64,000 nt of DNA from Hyphomicrobiales bacterium (GCA_017302635.1 JAFLCX010000002.1:737193-801192), one strand, 5' to 3'; numbered from the stretch's first letter, positions 8,652 to 18,033 are shown. Notes: a model not told the origin generated them from the sequence alone. Numbers and translations: made by a program.

Positions 8652-9670
8652 TTTTCGCGAGCGTTCCTCCTCTTGAAGCGGAAGGCGGTGTGGTCGCCTA
8701 TCGCGTGCGGGCCGGCGGAGAGGCCTTCGCCAAGGGGCAACGATTGAGCGCTGAGGACTGCGCGGTTCTCTCAAGCGCGGGAGTCACGCAGATCACGATT
8801 GCGCGCGAGGAACCGGGCGATGTCGGCGAGAACGAGGCCGCCCGGCGCCTGGGGCAGGCGGCCCTGGGGGAGGGGCTGCGCGCCGCCGAGCCTTTCACCG
8901 GCCGGGTCAACCTGTTCGCCGAGGCCGATGGTGTGCTGCTTGTCGATGCCGGGGCCATCCAGCGCTTCAATGCGCTTGATGAAGGCATGACGATCGCGAC
9001 CTTGCCGCCCTTCCGCCGTGTCCGCGCGGGCGAGATGATCGCGACCGTCAAGATCATCCCCTTCGCCTTGCCGGGCATGCTGGTGGATGCCGGGCTGGCG
9101 ATCTTCTCGATCGGGAAACCGCTGACCGTCGCTCCGTTCCAGCCACGTCGCGTGGGGCTGATCCAGCTATCCTTGCCGGAGACCAAGCCGAGTGTTCTGG
9201 CGAAAACCGCCAAGGTGACGGCAGAGCGGCTTGCCGCGCTCGGCTCGGCGCTGGCCTTCGAGCAGCGCTTTGCTCATCAGGAAGATACCCTCGTCGAGGC
9301 ATTATCGGCGCTGAACCCGGACCAGTTCGACATTCTCCTGATCTTCGGTGCAGCCGCGATTTCCGATCGGCGTGATGTCATCCCACGGGCGATCGAGCGG
9401 AGCGGCGGGCAGATCGAGCATCTGGGCATGCCTGTTGATCCGGGAAATCTGCTGCTGATCGGCGAATGCCATGCCAAGCCGGTGATCGGCGCACCCGGTT
9501 GCGCACGCTCGCCCATCGAAAACGGCTTCGATTGGGTGCTCCAGCGCCTCAGCGCCGGCCTCACCGTGACTTCCGGCGACATCCGCGCGATGGGCGTCGG
9601 CGGCCTTTTGATGGAGATCGGCACGCGCCCGCAGCCGCGCGCGGGGCATTCATCGACGGAGCCGGCATGA
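8648..9670 (+). CDS. MoeA-like molybdopterin-binding protein
   Basis: This 340-residue protein resembles the molybdopterin-binding (MoeA/MoaB-like) half of alphaproteobacterial proteins in which this domain is fused to a MobA-like cytidylyltransferase. Visible features are GRVNLFAEADGVLLVDAGAI, LIFGAAAISDRRDVIP and IGAPGCARSPIENGFDWVLQR. It overlaps the upstream XdhC gene and the downstream cytidylyltransferase by ATGA. The split is clean rather than a frameshift scar. It probably works on the Mo cofactor before cytidylylation. Confidence 0.8.
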   Translation: MIFASVPPLEAEGGVVAYRVRAGGEAFAKGQRLSAEDCAVLSSAGVTQITIAREEPGDVGENEAARRLGQAALGEGLRAAEPFTGRVNLFAEADGVLLVDAGAIQRFNALDEGMTIATLPPFRRVRAGEMIATVKIIPFALPGMLVDAGLAIFSIGKPLTVAPFQPRRVGLIQLSLPETKPSVLAKTAKVTAERLAALGSALAFEQRFAHQEDTLVEALSALNPDQFDILLIFGAAAISDRRDVIPRAIERSGGQIEHLGMPVDPGNLLLIGECHAKPVIGAPGCARSPIENGFDWVLQRLSAGLTVTSGDIRAMGVGGLLMEIGTRPQPRAGHSSTEPA

Positions 9671-10260
9671 GCCGGTTCGCGGCACTTGTTCTCGCCGCCG
9701 GAGCTTCGACGCGCTTTGCCAATGGGCACAAGCTGTTGGCCAGGTTTCGCGACAAGCCGTTGGTCTCGCATGTGTTTGAACGGGCGATTTCCGCCCCGGT
9801 CGGCGCTCGCCTCGTGGTCACGGGTGCGCGGGTGGGCGAGATCGCGGCTCTCGCCGAAGCCGCGGGGTTACGCAGCCTCCACAATCCGGATTTCGCGACC
9901 GGGCTTTCGAGTTCTCTCAAGGCCGGGCTCGCCGCGCTGCCCGCCGATTGCGATGGAGTATTGATCCTGCTCGGCGACATGCCGCTGATCCATCCTGAGA
10001 CACTGCGCGCGATTGTTCTCGCGGCGGAAGCAAACCCGGCATTTGCTGCGATCGTGCCGACCTATCGAGGCGAGTGGGGACACCCTGTTTTGCTCAAACG
10101 CGCGCTTTTCGGCGACCTCGGCTTGTTGACGGGTGATCAGGGCGCGCGGAAGCTGCTCCAGTCGCGCAAGGATGTGCTGACCCTTGCGGTCGAGGACCCC
10201 GGCATCCTGGCCGATTTCGACACGCGGGAAGCCTTCGCTGATGTCGAGAAAAATCAGTAA
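9667..10260 (+). CDS. MobA-like molybdenum cofactor nucleotidyltransferase
   Basis: This 197-residue protein is a MobA/MocA-type NTP transferase. It begins with the nucleotide-binding signature FAALVLAAGASTRF followed by the KLLARF lysine region, and has an LILLGDMPLI metal-binding motif. In CODH-type enzymes the pterin is cytidylylated to MCD, so a MocA-like CTP transferase fits. The ATG at 9667 overlaps the preceding stop. Its 3' end overlaps the converging outer-membrane protein gene by 7 nt. Confidence 0.86.
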   Translation: MSRFAALVLAAGASTRFANGHKLLARFRDKPLVSHVFERAISAPVGARLVVTGARVGEIAALAEAAGLRSLHNPDFATGLSSSLKAGLAALPADCDGVLILLGDMPLIHPETLRAIVLAAEANPAFAAIVPTYRGEWGHPVLLKRALFGDLGLLTGDQGARKLLQSRKDVLTLAVEDPGILADFDTREAFADVEKNQ

Positions 10261-11054
10261 TACCAGAGCATTGTAGCCTCGGCGTAACCGCCGCCGCGTT
10301 CGCGGTTGCGGTGCTCGTACCCAGCCGAGATGTTGAGCCCGAGCTGCCCGAATCGAAACCCGGTGGCGTGCAGACCGATGCGTGTCTTGAGCCAGCTTTC
10401 GCGTGCGACAAGCCGCCCAACCACGATGCGGTTTCCGGTCGAGATCGAAACATCCGGGCCGATGGCGATGCCGTGGAAACCGGTCGCGATTCCATGCCGC
10501 AGGCGCAGAAACAGCGAACGCTCGGCGGCATCGAACATCCATGTTCCGCTCGAAAATCCCTCCGGCATGGCCGCGCCAGCTTGCCAGTTTTTCCAGAATT
10601 CCAGCCCGCCCGCCACGCCGATCCGGGCATGATAGCGCGTGACGGCGCGCTCCCAGGGCGAATGCATGACGAGGCTTGCGCCGCCATAGGCTGAAAACAC
10701 AAACCCCTCGCGATGCCATTCGTACCCGCCGAGAACACGGGTTCCGGCAAACTGGTTGAACCGGCCCACAACCAGCGGATCGCGCTCCCGCAGTTTTTCT
10801 GTGCTGAAGAACATCAGGCGCGGGCCGCTCTGGTCGCGGCGGGCAAAAAACGCGACTTTCGCGCCCGTCGTAAAAGTCGCGCCCCATTGGGTGGCGCTCA
10901 GGCTGTTGAATGCTACCCCGATGTTGCGATCCCGGAAGAAATGGCGAACGCCGGAGGGCGGCGTCTCCTCCCAGTTCGCGCTTGTTGGAGTCCCGGTCCC
11001 GATGACCATGATCAGGCCGGCAACGAGCCACGAGAAGCGAGGGGACACAAGCAT
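10254..11054 (-). CDS. Outer-membrane protein, BcsS-like (tentative)
   Basis: This 266-residue protein begins with a signal peptide (MLVSPRFSWLVAGLIMVIG, likely cleaved after TSA) and consists of alternating amphipathic strands rich in Gly and aromatics. It ends in Tyr-Tyr, as outer-membrane barrels often do. The C-terminal pattern (FHGIAIGPDVSIS, then IGLHATGFRFGQLGLNIS and SAGYEHR) recalls the cellulose-biosynthesis protein BcsS family of Hyphomicrobiales. No cellulose synthase genes are nearby, so the family call is tentative. Confidence 0.6.
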   Translation of the reverse strand: MLVSPRFSWLVAGLIMVIGTGTPTSANWEETPPSGVRHFFRDRNIGVAFNSLSATQWGATFTTGAKVAFFARRDQSGPRLMFFSTEKLRERDPLVVGRFNQFAGTRVLGGYEWHREGFVFSAYGGASLVMHSPWERAVTRYHARIGVAGGLEFWKNWQAGAAMPEGFSSGTWMFDAAERSLFLRLRHGIATGFHGIAIGPDVSISTGNRIVVGRLVARESWLKTRIGLHATGFRFGQLGLNISAGYEHRNRERGGGYAEATMLWYY

Positions 11055-11177
11055 GCTCCAGAACGTGGAAAGCCACGCCAGAAGTCAAGAACGCGCCAGT
11101 TGAAATGTGGCTAAAAAGTGGCGAGCCGGTTTTGCTTCAGCCTTGCAACACCGGCTTATCCGTCTACAAGGGGCGGA

Positions 11178-11804
11178 TTGCAGACGACGGACGGGCACGC
11201 CTTGCGCATACATGAGATTCTCGCCGGCCTCCTCAAGGGCGAGGCCGGTTCGGCGGTCCTCGGCGAGCAGCCCGCCGTCGATGACATCATTCTGGCGCTT
11301 GGTCCGCGCAGTTTCGGCATGGTGCTTGTGATGTTCGGCCTGCCGAACCTGCTGCCCGTGCCGGGCCTGCCAATCCTGTGCGGCTTCATCATCGGGATCA
11401 TTGCGTTCCAGATGGTGCTCGGCAAGGATCACCTTGTCCTGCCGCGCTGGGTCGGATCGAAGCGCGTGAAGAGGGAAGATCTGAGCCGCGTGGTTCAGCG
11501 CGCGACACCCACCCTTTCGGCCATCGAGCGCGCCATGCGCCCGCGCATCGCGGTGCTCACCGACCCTCCGATGCAGCGCGTTCTCGGCGTGATCCTGTGC
11601 ATTTTGGCGCTGGCCCTGATGGCTCCGATCCCGTTTTTCGGCGGCATCGCACCGGGTATTGCCGTCATTCTGCTGGGTCTGGGACTGGCCGAGCGCGACG
11701 GCGTTGTTGTGCTGCTGGGCGGGCTGGCCAGCGTTTTCGCCGTGATCGTCACGCTGCTCGTGACCCTTGCAATCGTGAAATCTCTCGTTTTTCTGGTCGC
11801 CTGA
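11178..11804 (+). CDS. exoD: ExoD-family membrane protein
   Basis: This protein of about 208 residues belongs to the ExoD family, named for a Sinorhizobium meliloti gene linked to exopolysaccharide production and alkaline tolerance. Typical features are GPRSFGMVLVMFGLPNLLPVPGLP near the N-terminus and two hydrophobic stretches at the C-terminus. The start is uncertain. A TTG at 11178 has AAGGGG just upstream and fits the family length; a GTG at 11118 would add 20 unsupported residues. It converges on the GGDEF-EAL gene. Confidence 0.8.
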   Translation: MQTTDGHALRIHEILAGLLKGEAGSAVLGEQPAVDDIILALGPRSFGMVLVMFGLPNLLPVPGLPILCGFIIGIIAFQMVLGKDHLVLPRWVGSKRVKREDLSRVVQRATPTLSAIERAMRPRIAVLTDPPMQRVLGVILCILALALMAPIPFFGGIAPGIAVILLGLGLAERDGVVVLLGGLASVFAVIVTLLVTLAIVKSLVFLVA

Positions 11805-11812
11805 CCGCAGTT

Positions 11813-13960
11813 TCAGGCTGCACTCTGCGTCCTGGAACGCTGGCTCAGGTCGCCATCCAGAGTCATCAGCTCGTCGAGTTTCTCCGCCGGTACCGGCTTC
11901 GAGAACAGATAGCCTTGCAGCAGGTGGCAACCCACGGCCTGCAGGAAGCGGCGCTGCTCCTCGGTTTCGACACCCTCTGCCGTCACCTCGAGGCCGAGCG
12001 CGCGACCGAGATGCACGACCGAATGCACAAGGATCGCGCTTTCACCGGTCGCTTCCATCTGGTCGAGGAATGATTTGTCGATCTTGATCTTGTCGAAGGC
12101 GAAGCGCCGCAGATAAATCAGCGAGGAATAGCCGGTTCCGAAATCATCGAGCGCGAGCTTCACGCCCAGAGAGCGCAGGTCCATCATGGCGGCCTGCGCC
12201 TGATCGGCATCCTCGACGAGCACGCCCTCGGTCAATTCAAGTTCCAGTTGTCCCGGCTCCGCCTTGCACTCCTTCAGCACACGACCGACGAGTTCGACAA
12301 AGTCCTTCTGACGGAACTGAACGGCGGAGACGTTGACGCCCACGCGCAGCTTGGGCCAGCGCGCGGCATCCTGCATGGCGCGGCGCAGCACCCATTCGCC
12401 GAGCGGCACGATCAATCCGCGCTCTTCCGCCGCCGAAATAAACATCACCGGCGAGATCATGCCGTGGACCGGGTGCCGCCAGCGCACGAGGGCCTCGACC
12501 GAGGCAATCCGGCCGGTATCGGCATGCACCTGCGGCTGGTAAACGAGCGTGAGTTCATCATTCTCGATCGCGCCGCGCAGCTCGTCATCCACGAGTTTGC
12601 GCATGCGCTCCTGCTCGTTCATCCGATGTTCGTAGAGGTTGAATCGGTTCCGCCCCTCGTTTTTCGCGCGATAGAGGGCGGTATCGGCCGCGCGCAGGAG
12701 CGTGGCGCTATCCGTTCCATCGTTCGGACCGATCGCGATGCCGACCGTCACGCCGATCCGCATCTCGATTCCGTCGATGATGAAAGGTCGGTTGGCGGCG
12801 TCAACAATCGCCTGAGCCAGCCTTGTCGCATCGAGGTGGGTGCGGGCCGTAGGAAGCAGCACGGCGAACTCATCGCCGCCAAGCCTCGCCAGAATATCGG
12901 TCTGGCGCAGCAAGGGCCGCACACGCGCGCCGAATTCGATCAGAACCCGGTCGCCCGCCGCATGGCCGTAGGTGTCGTTGACGTCCTTGAACTTGTCGAG
13001 ATCGAGCAGGAGCACCGCGAGCGCATGGTCGCGATGCGGCAACTCCTCGATGGTCTCGTTTAGGGCATCAATGAAAACGGTGCGGTTCGGCAAGCCGGAA
13101 AGGGCGTCATGGCGCGCTTCGTGGCTCGCGCGCGCCTCACGATGCAGGATTTCCTCGGTCGTGCGGCGAATGCGTCGAAACAAAAGAACGCCGACAACGC
13201 CAACCATGAACGTGCCGATCAGCCCGAAAAGCGCCAGTTCACCCAGGATATCGGCGGCGTCGCGTGTTGGCTCCCAGATGACCGACATGCTGGTCTGGCC
13301 GTCGATGCTGGGCACAGCATAGCTGGTCTCGATATTCGTGCGACCCATGACCACGCGAAGATTGGGGATCGCCAGCATCGTTGAGAGGCGCCGCAGCGTG
13401 GCGCTGGTGATCGGCCGCGTGCCGATCAGGATCAGATTGCGCCCGACCGGCAAGGTTGCGAGTGTGACGATGCCAAGCCCATCCTGCACGACGCGGGCCT
13501 CGCGGCCGATACCGATGGTCGAACCCTCGAGTCCACGCAGCCGCGCCGCCTCGATCAGGCCCTGCGCGGCCTTCCCGCGCGCTGCCAGAACATCGGGATC
13601 ACCTGTCTCCGCGAGAACACGGCCATCGGCGCGCGACACGAGCACGGCATAATCGAGGGATTGGCGCCGCGCGAGGCCCTGAAGGGCCCGATCAAGTTCA
13701 CCAAGCTGGTTCGGGTTCTGGAACAGGTCTCCCAAAGCCTCGTCACGCGTCATCGCCAGCAGCAGACTGTCGGCGGAATAGGTGAAGCTCTGGCCGAGCT
13801 GGAGTTTTTCGCGGTCAAGCTCGATCTTGACCTGACGCATCGCGGCGTAGTTCGCGACAAACGCGAAGCTGCCCATCACGCACAGCACGAGCAGCGCGAT
13901 CGGGATCAGGGACAGCGAGACGGAATGGGATTTTCCGCTCCGGTTTTTTTTCAAGACCAT
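11813..13960 (-). CDS. GGDEF-EAL cyclic-di-GMP signalling protein
   Basis: This 715-residue inner-membrane protein has a membrane segment near residues 15-38, a periplasmic sensor of about 200 residues, a second membrane segment near 243-262, then GGDEF and EAL domains. GGDEF is intact (361-365) with an RxxD inhibitory site five residues upstream. The EAL motif (489-491) and later catalytic motifs (NVSAVQF, ELTEGVL, DDFGTGYSS, AEGVETEEQ) are all present. Both diguanylate cyclase and phosphodiesterase activities are therefore possible. The ATG at 13960 is preferred over a TTG at 13984. It may set c-di-GMP levels for attachment functions such as those at 41-64 kb. Confidence 0.92.
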   Translation of the reverse strand: MVLKKNRSGKSHSVSLSLIPIALLVLCVMGSFAFVANYAAMRQVKIELDREKLQLGQSFTYSADSLLLAMTRDEALGDLFQNPNQLGELDRALQGLARRQSLDYAVLVSRADGRVLAETGDPDVLAARGKAAQGLIEAARLRGLEGSTIGIGREARVVQDGLGIVTLATLPVGRNLILIGTRPITSATLRRLSTMLAIPNLRVVMGRTNIETSYAVPSIDGQTSMSVIWEPTRDAADILGELALFGLIGTFMVGVVGVLLFRRIRRTTEEILHREARASHEARHDALSGLPNRTVFIDALNETIEELPHRDHALAVLLLDLDKFKDVNDTYGHAAGDRVLIEFGARVRPLLRQTDILARLGGDEFAVLLPTARTHLDATRLAQAIVDAANRPFIIDGIEMRIGVTVGIAIGPNDGTDSATLLRAADTALYRAKNEGRNRFNLYEHRMNEQERMRKLVDDELRGAIENDELTLVYQPQVHADTGRIASVEALVRWRHPVHGMISPVMFISAAEERGLIVPLGEWVLRRAMQDAARWPKLRVGVNVSAVQFRQKDFVELVGRVLKECKAEPGQLELELTEGVLVEDADQAQAAMMDLRSLGVKLALDDFGTGYSSLIYLRRFAFDKIKIDKSFLDQMEATGESAILVHSVVHLGRALGLEVTAEGVETEEQRRFLQAVGCHLLQGYLFSKPVPAEKLDELMTLDGDLSQRSRTQSAA

Positions 13961-13994
13961 TCCTGATCCAACGCAACGCCACAATGTACGAATG

Positions 13995-14006
13995 GCTAAA
14001 TTTAGC
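13995..14006. promoter_or_regulatory. 12-bp palindrome upstream of the GGDEF-EAL gene
   Basis: GCTAAATTTAGC is a perfect palindrome 35 nt upstream of the GGDEF-EAL start codon and near the converging end of radC. GGTTAGCC lies about 20 nt further on. It could be an operator; no regulator can be assigned. Confidence 0.35.
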
Positions 14007-14063
14007 GCGGGAAGGTTTACGCCCGGTTAGCCATGCGTGGCTCCACGGCGATTTTGCCGTCTT

Positions 14064-14855
14064 TCAGAGCAATCCGAGCGCGCGGAAGCTCGCATGGCCC
14101 TTGCGGCCGATGATCAGGTGATCGTGGATCGTCAGACCCAGAGCTTCCGCATGCTCGACGATTTCGCGCGTCATGTCGATATCGGCTCTGGAAGGGGTGG
14201 GGTCACCCGAAGGGTGGTTGTGCACGAGAATGATCGCGGTGGCGTTGAGTTGCAGCGCCCGGCGCATGATCTCGCGCGGGTAGACCGGCGTGTGATCGAC
14301 GGTTCCGCGCTGCATCACTTCGTCCCGGATCAGCCCGTTCCTCTTGTCGAGGAACAGCAGGCGCAGTTCTTCCACTTCGGCAAAGCCCATTGCCGTGCGG
14401 CAATAATCGAGCACCGAGTTCCACGACGAGAGCACCTGCCGCCCCTTGATCGCCCCGAAGCTGAGCCGTCTCGCGGCCGCCTCCACCAGCTTGAGGTCAT
14501 GCACGATCGCGGGGCCCACGCCGGGAGTTTCCCCAAGATGCTCGGGCGCGGCCGCAAGCACTTCCGCGAAACTGCCGAACCGCGCGATCAGCGCCTTGGC
14601 CAGCCCCTTCACATCGGCGCGTGGAATGGAGCGGAACAGCAGCAATTCCAGCAATTCGTAATCGGGGAGTTGGTCCGGCCCCTCGGCGAAACGTGCGCGC
14701 AGGCGCTCCCGATGGCCGAGATAATGCGGATCGGGAGCCGAAACCCTGTTCGATTTCTGCCCGATCTGGCCTTGCGAGGCTTCACACAATCCCGGTCTTG
14801 GCGCGCGCTTCCTTTTCGGGATTGCAGCGGGCGGGGAGGCGGCATCATCCGTCAT
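14064..14855 (-). CDS. radC: RadC-family JAB/JAMM-domain protein
   Basis: This 263-residue protein has a helix-hairpin-helix-like N-terminal region ([24 protein letters not shown]) and a C-terminal JAB domain with the complete zinc motif [11 protein letters not shown]...D. RadC proteins were named for DNA repair, but their biochemical role is unclear. The gene ends 10 nt or so from the methionine aminopeptidase gene on the same strand and probably shares its transcript. Confidence 0.9.
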   Translation of the reverse strand: MTDDAASPPAAIPKRKRAPRPGLCEASQGQIGQKSNRVSAPDPHYLGHRERLRARFAEGPDQLPDYELLELLLFRSIPRADVKGLAKALIARFGSFAEVLAAAPEHLGETPGVGPAIVHDLKLVEAAARRLSFGAIKGRQVLSSWNSVLDYCRTAMGFAEVEELRLLFLDKRNGLIRDEVMQRGTVDHTPVYPREIMRRALQLNATAIILVHNHPSGDPTPSRADIDMTREIVEHAEALGLTIHDHLIIGRKGHASFRALGLL

Positions 14856-14865
14856 GGGCGTGGCT

Positions 14866-15708
14866 TTACGAACGCAGGGCTTGCCGGGGTGCCGAGGGCT
14901 GGGCCGGAAAATCGAGCCCCTTCGGTGAGAGCGTGAAGATCTCGCACCCGGTCTCGGTGATGCCGATCGTGTGTTCGAACTGCGCCGAGAGCGAGCGATC
15001 CCGCGTCACGGCGGTCCAGCCATCCGAAAGGATTTTCACATGCGGCCGGCCGAGATTGATCATCGGCTCGATGGTGAAGAACATGCCGGGCTTGAGCACG
15101 GCTCCCTCACGAGGCTTGCCGTAATGCAGGATGTTGGGCTCGTCATGAAACAGGCGACCCAGGCCGTGGCCGCAGAAATCCCGCACGACCGAGCAACGTT
15201 CGCCCTCGGCATAGGTCTGGATCGCCGCGCCGATATCACCCAAAGTCGCGCCGGGTCGTGCCGCGTTGATGCCGCGCTCGAGGCTTTCAAAGGTGATTTC
15301 GACAAGGCGCATGGCTCGGCGCGGAACCTCGCCCACACCATACATGCGGCTTGAATCGCCATGCCAGCCATCCACGATCAACGTGACATCGATGTTGACG
15401 ATATCGCCATCCTTCAACGGTTTGTCGGAGGGAATGCCGTGGCAGACCACATGGTTGATCGATGTGCAGATGGCGCGAGGGTAGCCATGATAGAATAAAG
15501 GCGCCGGGTAAGCCGCGTGATCACGGGCGAATTCCATCACGGCCTTGTCGATCGCGTCGGTCGTCACCCCCGGTTTCACGAGGTCGACCACCATATCGAG
15601 CGCCCGGGCCGTGAGCTGACCGGCCTTGCGCATGCCTTCGAACGCTTCCGGTCCATGGAGGCGGATGGAGCCGGGCTGGCGGCGCAGGAGTGTCGAGGTG
15701 TCGTTCAT
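14866..15708 (-). CDS. map: Type I methionine aminopeptidase
   Basis: This 280-residue pita-bread-fold metallopeptidase removes N-terminal Met from nascent proteins. The metal ligands are in their usual motifs: [16 protein letters not shown] (two Asp), GHGLGRLFH (His), FFTIEPMI (Glu) and QFEHTIGI (Glu). The substrate-binding His is in SINHVVCHG. The ATG at 15708 (MNDTSTLL) is chosen over an in-frame start at 15819 because it matches the family. The C-terminus is slightly extended. It diverges from the FkbM gene across a 131-nt intergenic region. Confidence 0.93.
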   Translation of the reverse strand: MNDTSTLLRRQPGSIRLHGPEAFEGMRKAGQLTARALDMVVDLVKPGVTTDAIDKAVMEFARDHAAYPAPLFYHGYPRAICTSINHVVCHGIPSDKPLKDGDIVNIDVTLIVDGWHGDSSRMYGVGEVPRRAMRLVEITFESLERGINAARPGATLGDIGAAIQTYAEGERCSVVRDFCGHGLGRLFHDEPNILHYGKPREGAVLKPGMFFTIEPMINLGRPHVKILSDGWTAVTRDRSLSAQFEHTIGITETGCEIFTLSPKGLDFPAQPSAPRQALRS

Positions 15709-15839
15709 GCCTTGCGGATATCGGGCCTTTGCGGCCCGAACGCAAGAGCATTGCGATGCGGAATCCCTGCCAAGAGCAGGGCATTCAAAGCGCGATTTCG
15801 CACGTGCATTTTCCCGCATATCAGCCTAAGGGGCTGCGC

Positions 15840-16679
15840 ATGAACAACAACAGCTCGAACGCCCCGGCCTGGGGCGCCTTTGCGCCGCAAGGCATGGTCG
15901 CCCGTCTCATCCGGATCACGCGGGCGCTGCCGCGCTCCTGGCTCGGGCAGCGGCTTGGGTTTGCCGTTCGCAAGCTCGCGATCCTGCTGCTCGGCGGCAA
16001 GCCGGTGGATCATGAGAGCCTCGGCGCGCGTTTCCGCCTGGCGCCCTACCGCAACGTTTGCGAGAAGCGGATTCTGTTCGCGCCGCAGGATTTCGACGAG
16101 CGCGAGCGGGGTTTCCTTGCGACACTGATCACCGATCGCTTCGTTTTTCTCGATATCGGCGCGAATATCGGCGGCTATTCGCTGGCTCTGGCTTCCAAAG
16201 CTGGGCGCAATGCGCGCATCCTTGCCTTCGAGCCGCAACCGGATGTGTTCGACCGGCTGGTCTTCAACATCGCGATCAACCCGTTCGGTACGGTGAAAGC
16301 CATGGCGCTGGCTGTGGCCGATCGCGATGGGGAGGTGACGCTGTTTCTCGATCCTGCCAATCAGGGCGAGGCGAGCGTGAAAATCGTCAATCAGGATGGA
16401 GCCGGGCGCGTGAAGGTGCCAGCCCGCGCGCTGCTGGGTATTGTTCAGGATGAGGGGCTCGACCACATCGACGCGATGAAGCTCGATGTCGAAGGCGCGG
16501 AGGATATCATTCTCCAGCGTTTCCTGGCCGATGCGCCCGAAAGCCTTTGGCCGCGTGCGATTGTGCTGGAGCGCGGTGAAAGCCGCTGGAGCCTCGATCT
16601 CCTCGAACTCCTTGAATCCAAGGGTTATCAGCGGATCATGGAGACCCGGAACAATCACGTGCTGGAGCGGCGCAAATGA
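15840..16679 (+). CDS. FkbM-family SAM-dependent methyltransferase
   Basis: This 279-residue protein contains the FkbM methyltransferase fold: SAM-binding motif FLDIGANIGGYSLALA, an acidic loop at AFEPQP and the DAMKLDVEGAEDIIL motif. FkbM proteins O-methylate sugars, lipids or antibiotics; the substrate here is unknown. The ATG at 15840 has AAGGGG 7 nt upstream, and longer in-frame starts (15690) lack support. Its stop overlaps the CinA-like gene (ATGA). Confidence 0.87.
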   Translation: MNNNSSNAPAWGAFAPQGMVARLIRITRALPRSWLGQRLGFAVRKLAILLLGGKPVDHESLGARFRLAPYRNVCEKRILFAPQDFDERERGFLATLITDRFVFLDIGANIGGYSLALASKAGRNARILAFEPQPDVFDRLVFNIAINPFGTVKAMALAVADRDGEVTLFLDPANQGEASVKIVNQDGAGRVKVPARALLGIVQDEGLDHIDAMKLDVEGAEDIILQRFLADAPESLWPRAIVLERGESRWSLDLLELLESKGYQRIMETRNNHVLERRK

Positions 16680-17416
16680 ATGTCAGCGCAGCCCTTCTCG
16701 TCATCGGCGACGAAATCCTCTCTGGCCGAACGAAAGACAAGAATATTGGCTATATTGCCGAATATCTGACGAATTCCGGCATTGACCTGCGCGAAGTGCG
16801 CGTTGTGCCGGATATCGAGGAAGAGATTGTCGCGGCGATCAATACGCTCAGGGCGCGCTATACCTACCTCTTCACGACGGGCGGCATCGGCCCGACCCAT
16901 GATGACATCACGGCCGATTGCGTGGCGAAGGCGTTTGACGTCTCGATCGATGTCGATCCGCGCGCCGTCGAGGTGATGCTGGAGCGTTACAAACCCGAGG
17001 AACTCAACGAGGCGCGTTTGCGCATGGCGCGCATTCCTGCGGGCGCTGACCTCATCGAGAACCCGATCTCGAAAGCACCGGGCTTCATGATCGGCAACGT
17101 GATCGTGATGGCCGGAGTGCCGAACATCATGCAGGCGATGCTCGATCATGTCGCGCCGCGCCTCAGGACCGGCACGCGCGTTCTTGCACGCTCAGTCGAT
17201 GCCGCGGGGCTCGGTGAAGGCATCTATGCTGCCGGCCTTGGGGCGCTGGCGGTCGAGCACCAGAGCGTTTCGATTGGCTCCTACCCGGCTTTTCAATCGG
17301 GCGGGTTTCGCAACCAGATCGTGTTGCGCTCGCGCGACGAGGCGGCGCTCGATCTGGCAGAAAAGGCTGTGATTGCCTTGATTGCTGGACTTTCTTCCGA
17401 CCGGACGCCCCTGTAA
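16676..17416 (+). CDS. CinA/MoaB-like molybdopterin-binding domain protein
   Basis: This 246-residue protein is the MoCF-biosynthesis-type domain found in CinA (competence/damage-inducible protein A). It has LLVIGDEILSGRT and FTTGGIGPTHDD motifs and AGVPNIMQAM. The C-terminal nicotinamide deamidase domain of full CinA is absent, as in many short alphaproteobacterial homologues. ATGA overlap couples it to the FkbM gene. Known relatives include pyrophosphatases acting on ADP-ribose-like molecules; the function here is unproven. Confidence 0.86.
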   Translation: MNVSAALLVIGDEILSGRTKDKNIGYIAEYLTNSGIDLREVRVVPDIEEEIVAAINTLRARYTYLFTTGGIGPTHDDITADCVAKAFDVSIDVDPRAVEVMLERYKPEELNEARLRMARIPAGADLIENPISKAPGFMIGNVIVMAGVPNIMQAMLDHVAPRLRTGTRVLARSVDAAGLGEGIYAAGLGALAVEHQSVSIGSYPAFQSGGFRNQIVLRSRDEAALDLAEKAVIALIAGLSSDRTPL

Positions 17417-17443
17417 ATCTGGCAAAAAACCGGGAGAGAAACC

Positions 17444-17962
17444 ATGAATGCCGCGCCCGCCCCGCAAGCTATCCCCGAAAAGGCTTTCCCGGTTTCCTGG
17501 GATCAGTTCCACCGCGATGCCCGCATGCTCGCCTGGCGTTTGGCGGCATCCGGACCGTTCAATTCGATTGTCTGCATCACGCGCGGCGGATTGGTGCCGG
17601 CGGCGATCATCGCGCGTGAACTGGAGCTGCGCCTGATCGAGACCGTGTGCATTGCCTCTTACCATTCCTACACGGAACAGGGCGGGCTTGAAGTTCTCAA
17701 GGGGATCGATCACGTCATCACCGGCACCGAAGGCGGCAAGGGCGTGCTGGTTCTCGATGACCTTGTCGATACTGGCAAGACCGTGAAAATCGTGCGCGAC
17801 ATGCTCCCCAATGCGCATTTCGCAACTGTCTATGCGAAGCCGCTCGGTCGGCCACTGGTTGATACCTTCATCACGGAAGTGAGCCAGGATAGCTGGATCT
17901 ATTTCCCGTGGGATATGGGCTTCGCCTTCCAGCCGCCGATCAGCAAGGGCGCTGCGGGCTGA
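17444..17962 (+). CDS. gpt: Xanthine phosphoribosyltransferase
   Basis: This 172-residue type I phosphoribosyltransferase makes XMP (or GMP) from xanthine (or guanine) and PRPP for purine salvage. The PRPP-binding loop [14 protein letters not shown] is intact, and the N-terminal [17 protein letters not shown] and C-terminal FPWDMGF segments match bacterial Gpt. GGGAGAG lies upstream of the ATG. The gene follows cinA by 27 nt. Confidence 0.9.
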   Translation: MNAAPAPQAIPEKAFPVSWDQFHRDARMLAWRLAASGPFNSIVCITRGGLVPAAIIARELELRLIETVCIASYHSYTEQGGLEVLKGIDHVITGTEGGKGVLVLDDLVDTGKTVKIVRDMLPNAHFATVYAKPLGRPLVDTFITEVSQDSWIYFPWDMGFAFQPPISKGAAG

Positions 17963-17999
17963 GGCCGCGATAGACAATCCCCCCGTTTCGGGCTTCAAT

Positions 18000-18027
18000 C
18001 TCCCCAAAGACGAAAAAATCGGGGGAG
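18000..18027 (+). promoter_or_regulatory. Inverted repeat covering the synthetase ribosome binding site
   Basis: CTCCCC at 18000-18005 can pair with GGGGAG at 18022-18027, which is the Shine-Dalgarno sequence of the gene starting at 18034. The 16-nt loop is A-rich. This could lower translation initiation, but the stem is only 6 bp. Confidence 0.3.
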
Positions 18028-18033
18028 GAAGGC

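Noticed and set aside
9466..10260. A longer start for the MobA-like gene, giving 264 residues
   Set aside because: The extra N-terminus is antisense-like, Arg-rich and lies inside the MoeA-like gene. The nucleotidyltransferase signature begins just after the ATG at 9667.
8648..10260. A frameshift splitting a fused molybdopterin-binding/nucleotidyltransferase gene
   Set aside because: The junction is an exact ATGA overlap with complete domains on both sides, which fits two real genes better than a sequencing error.
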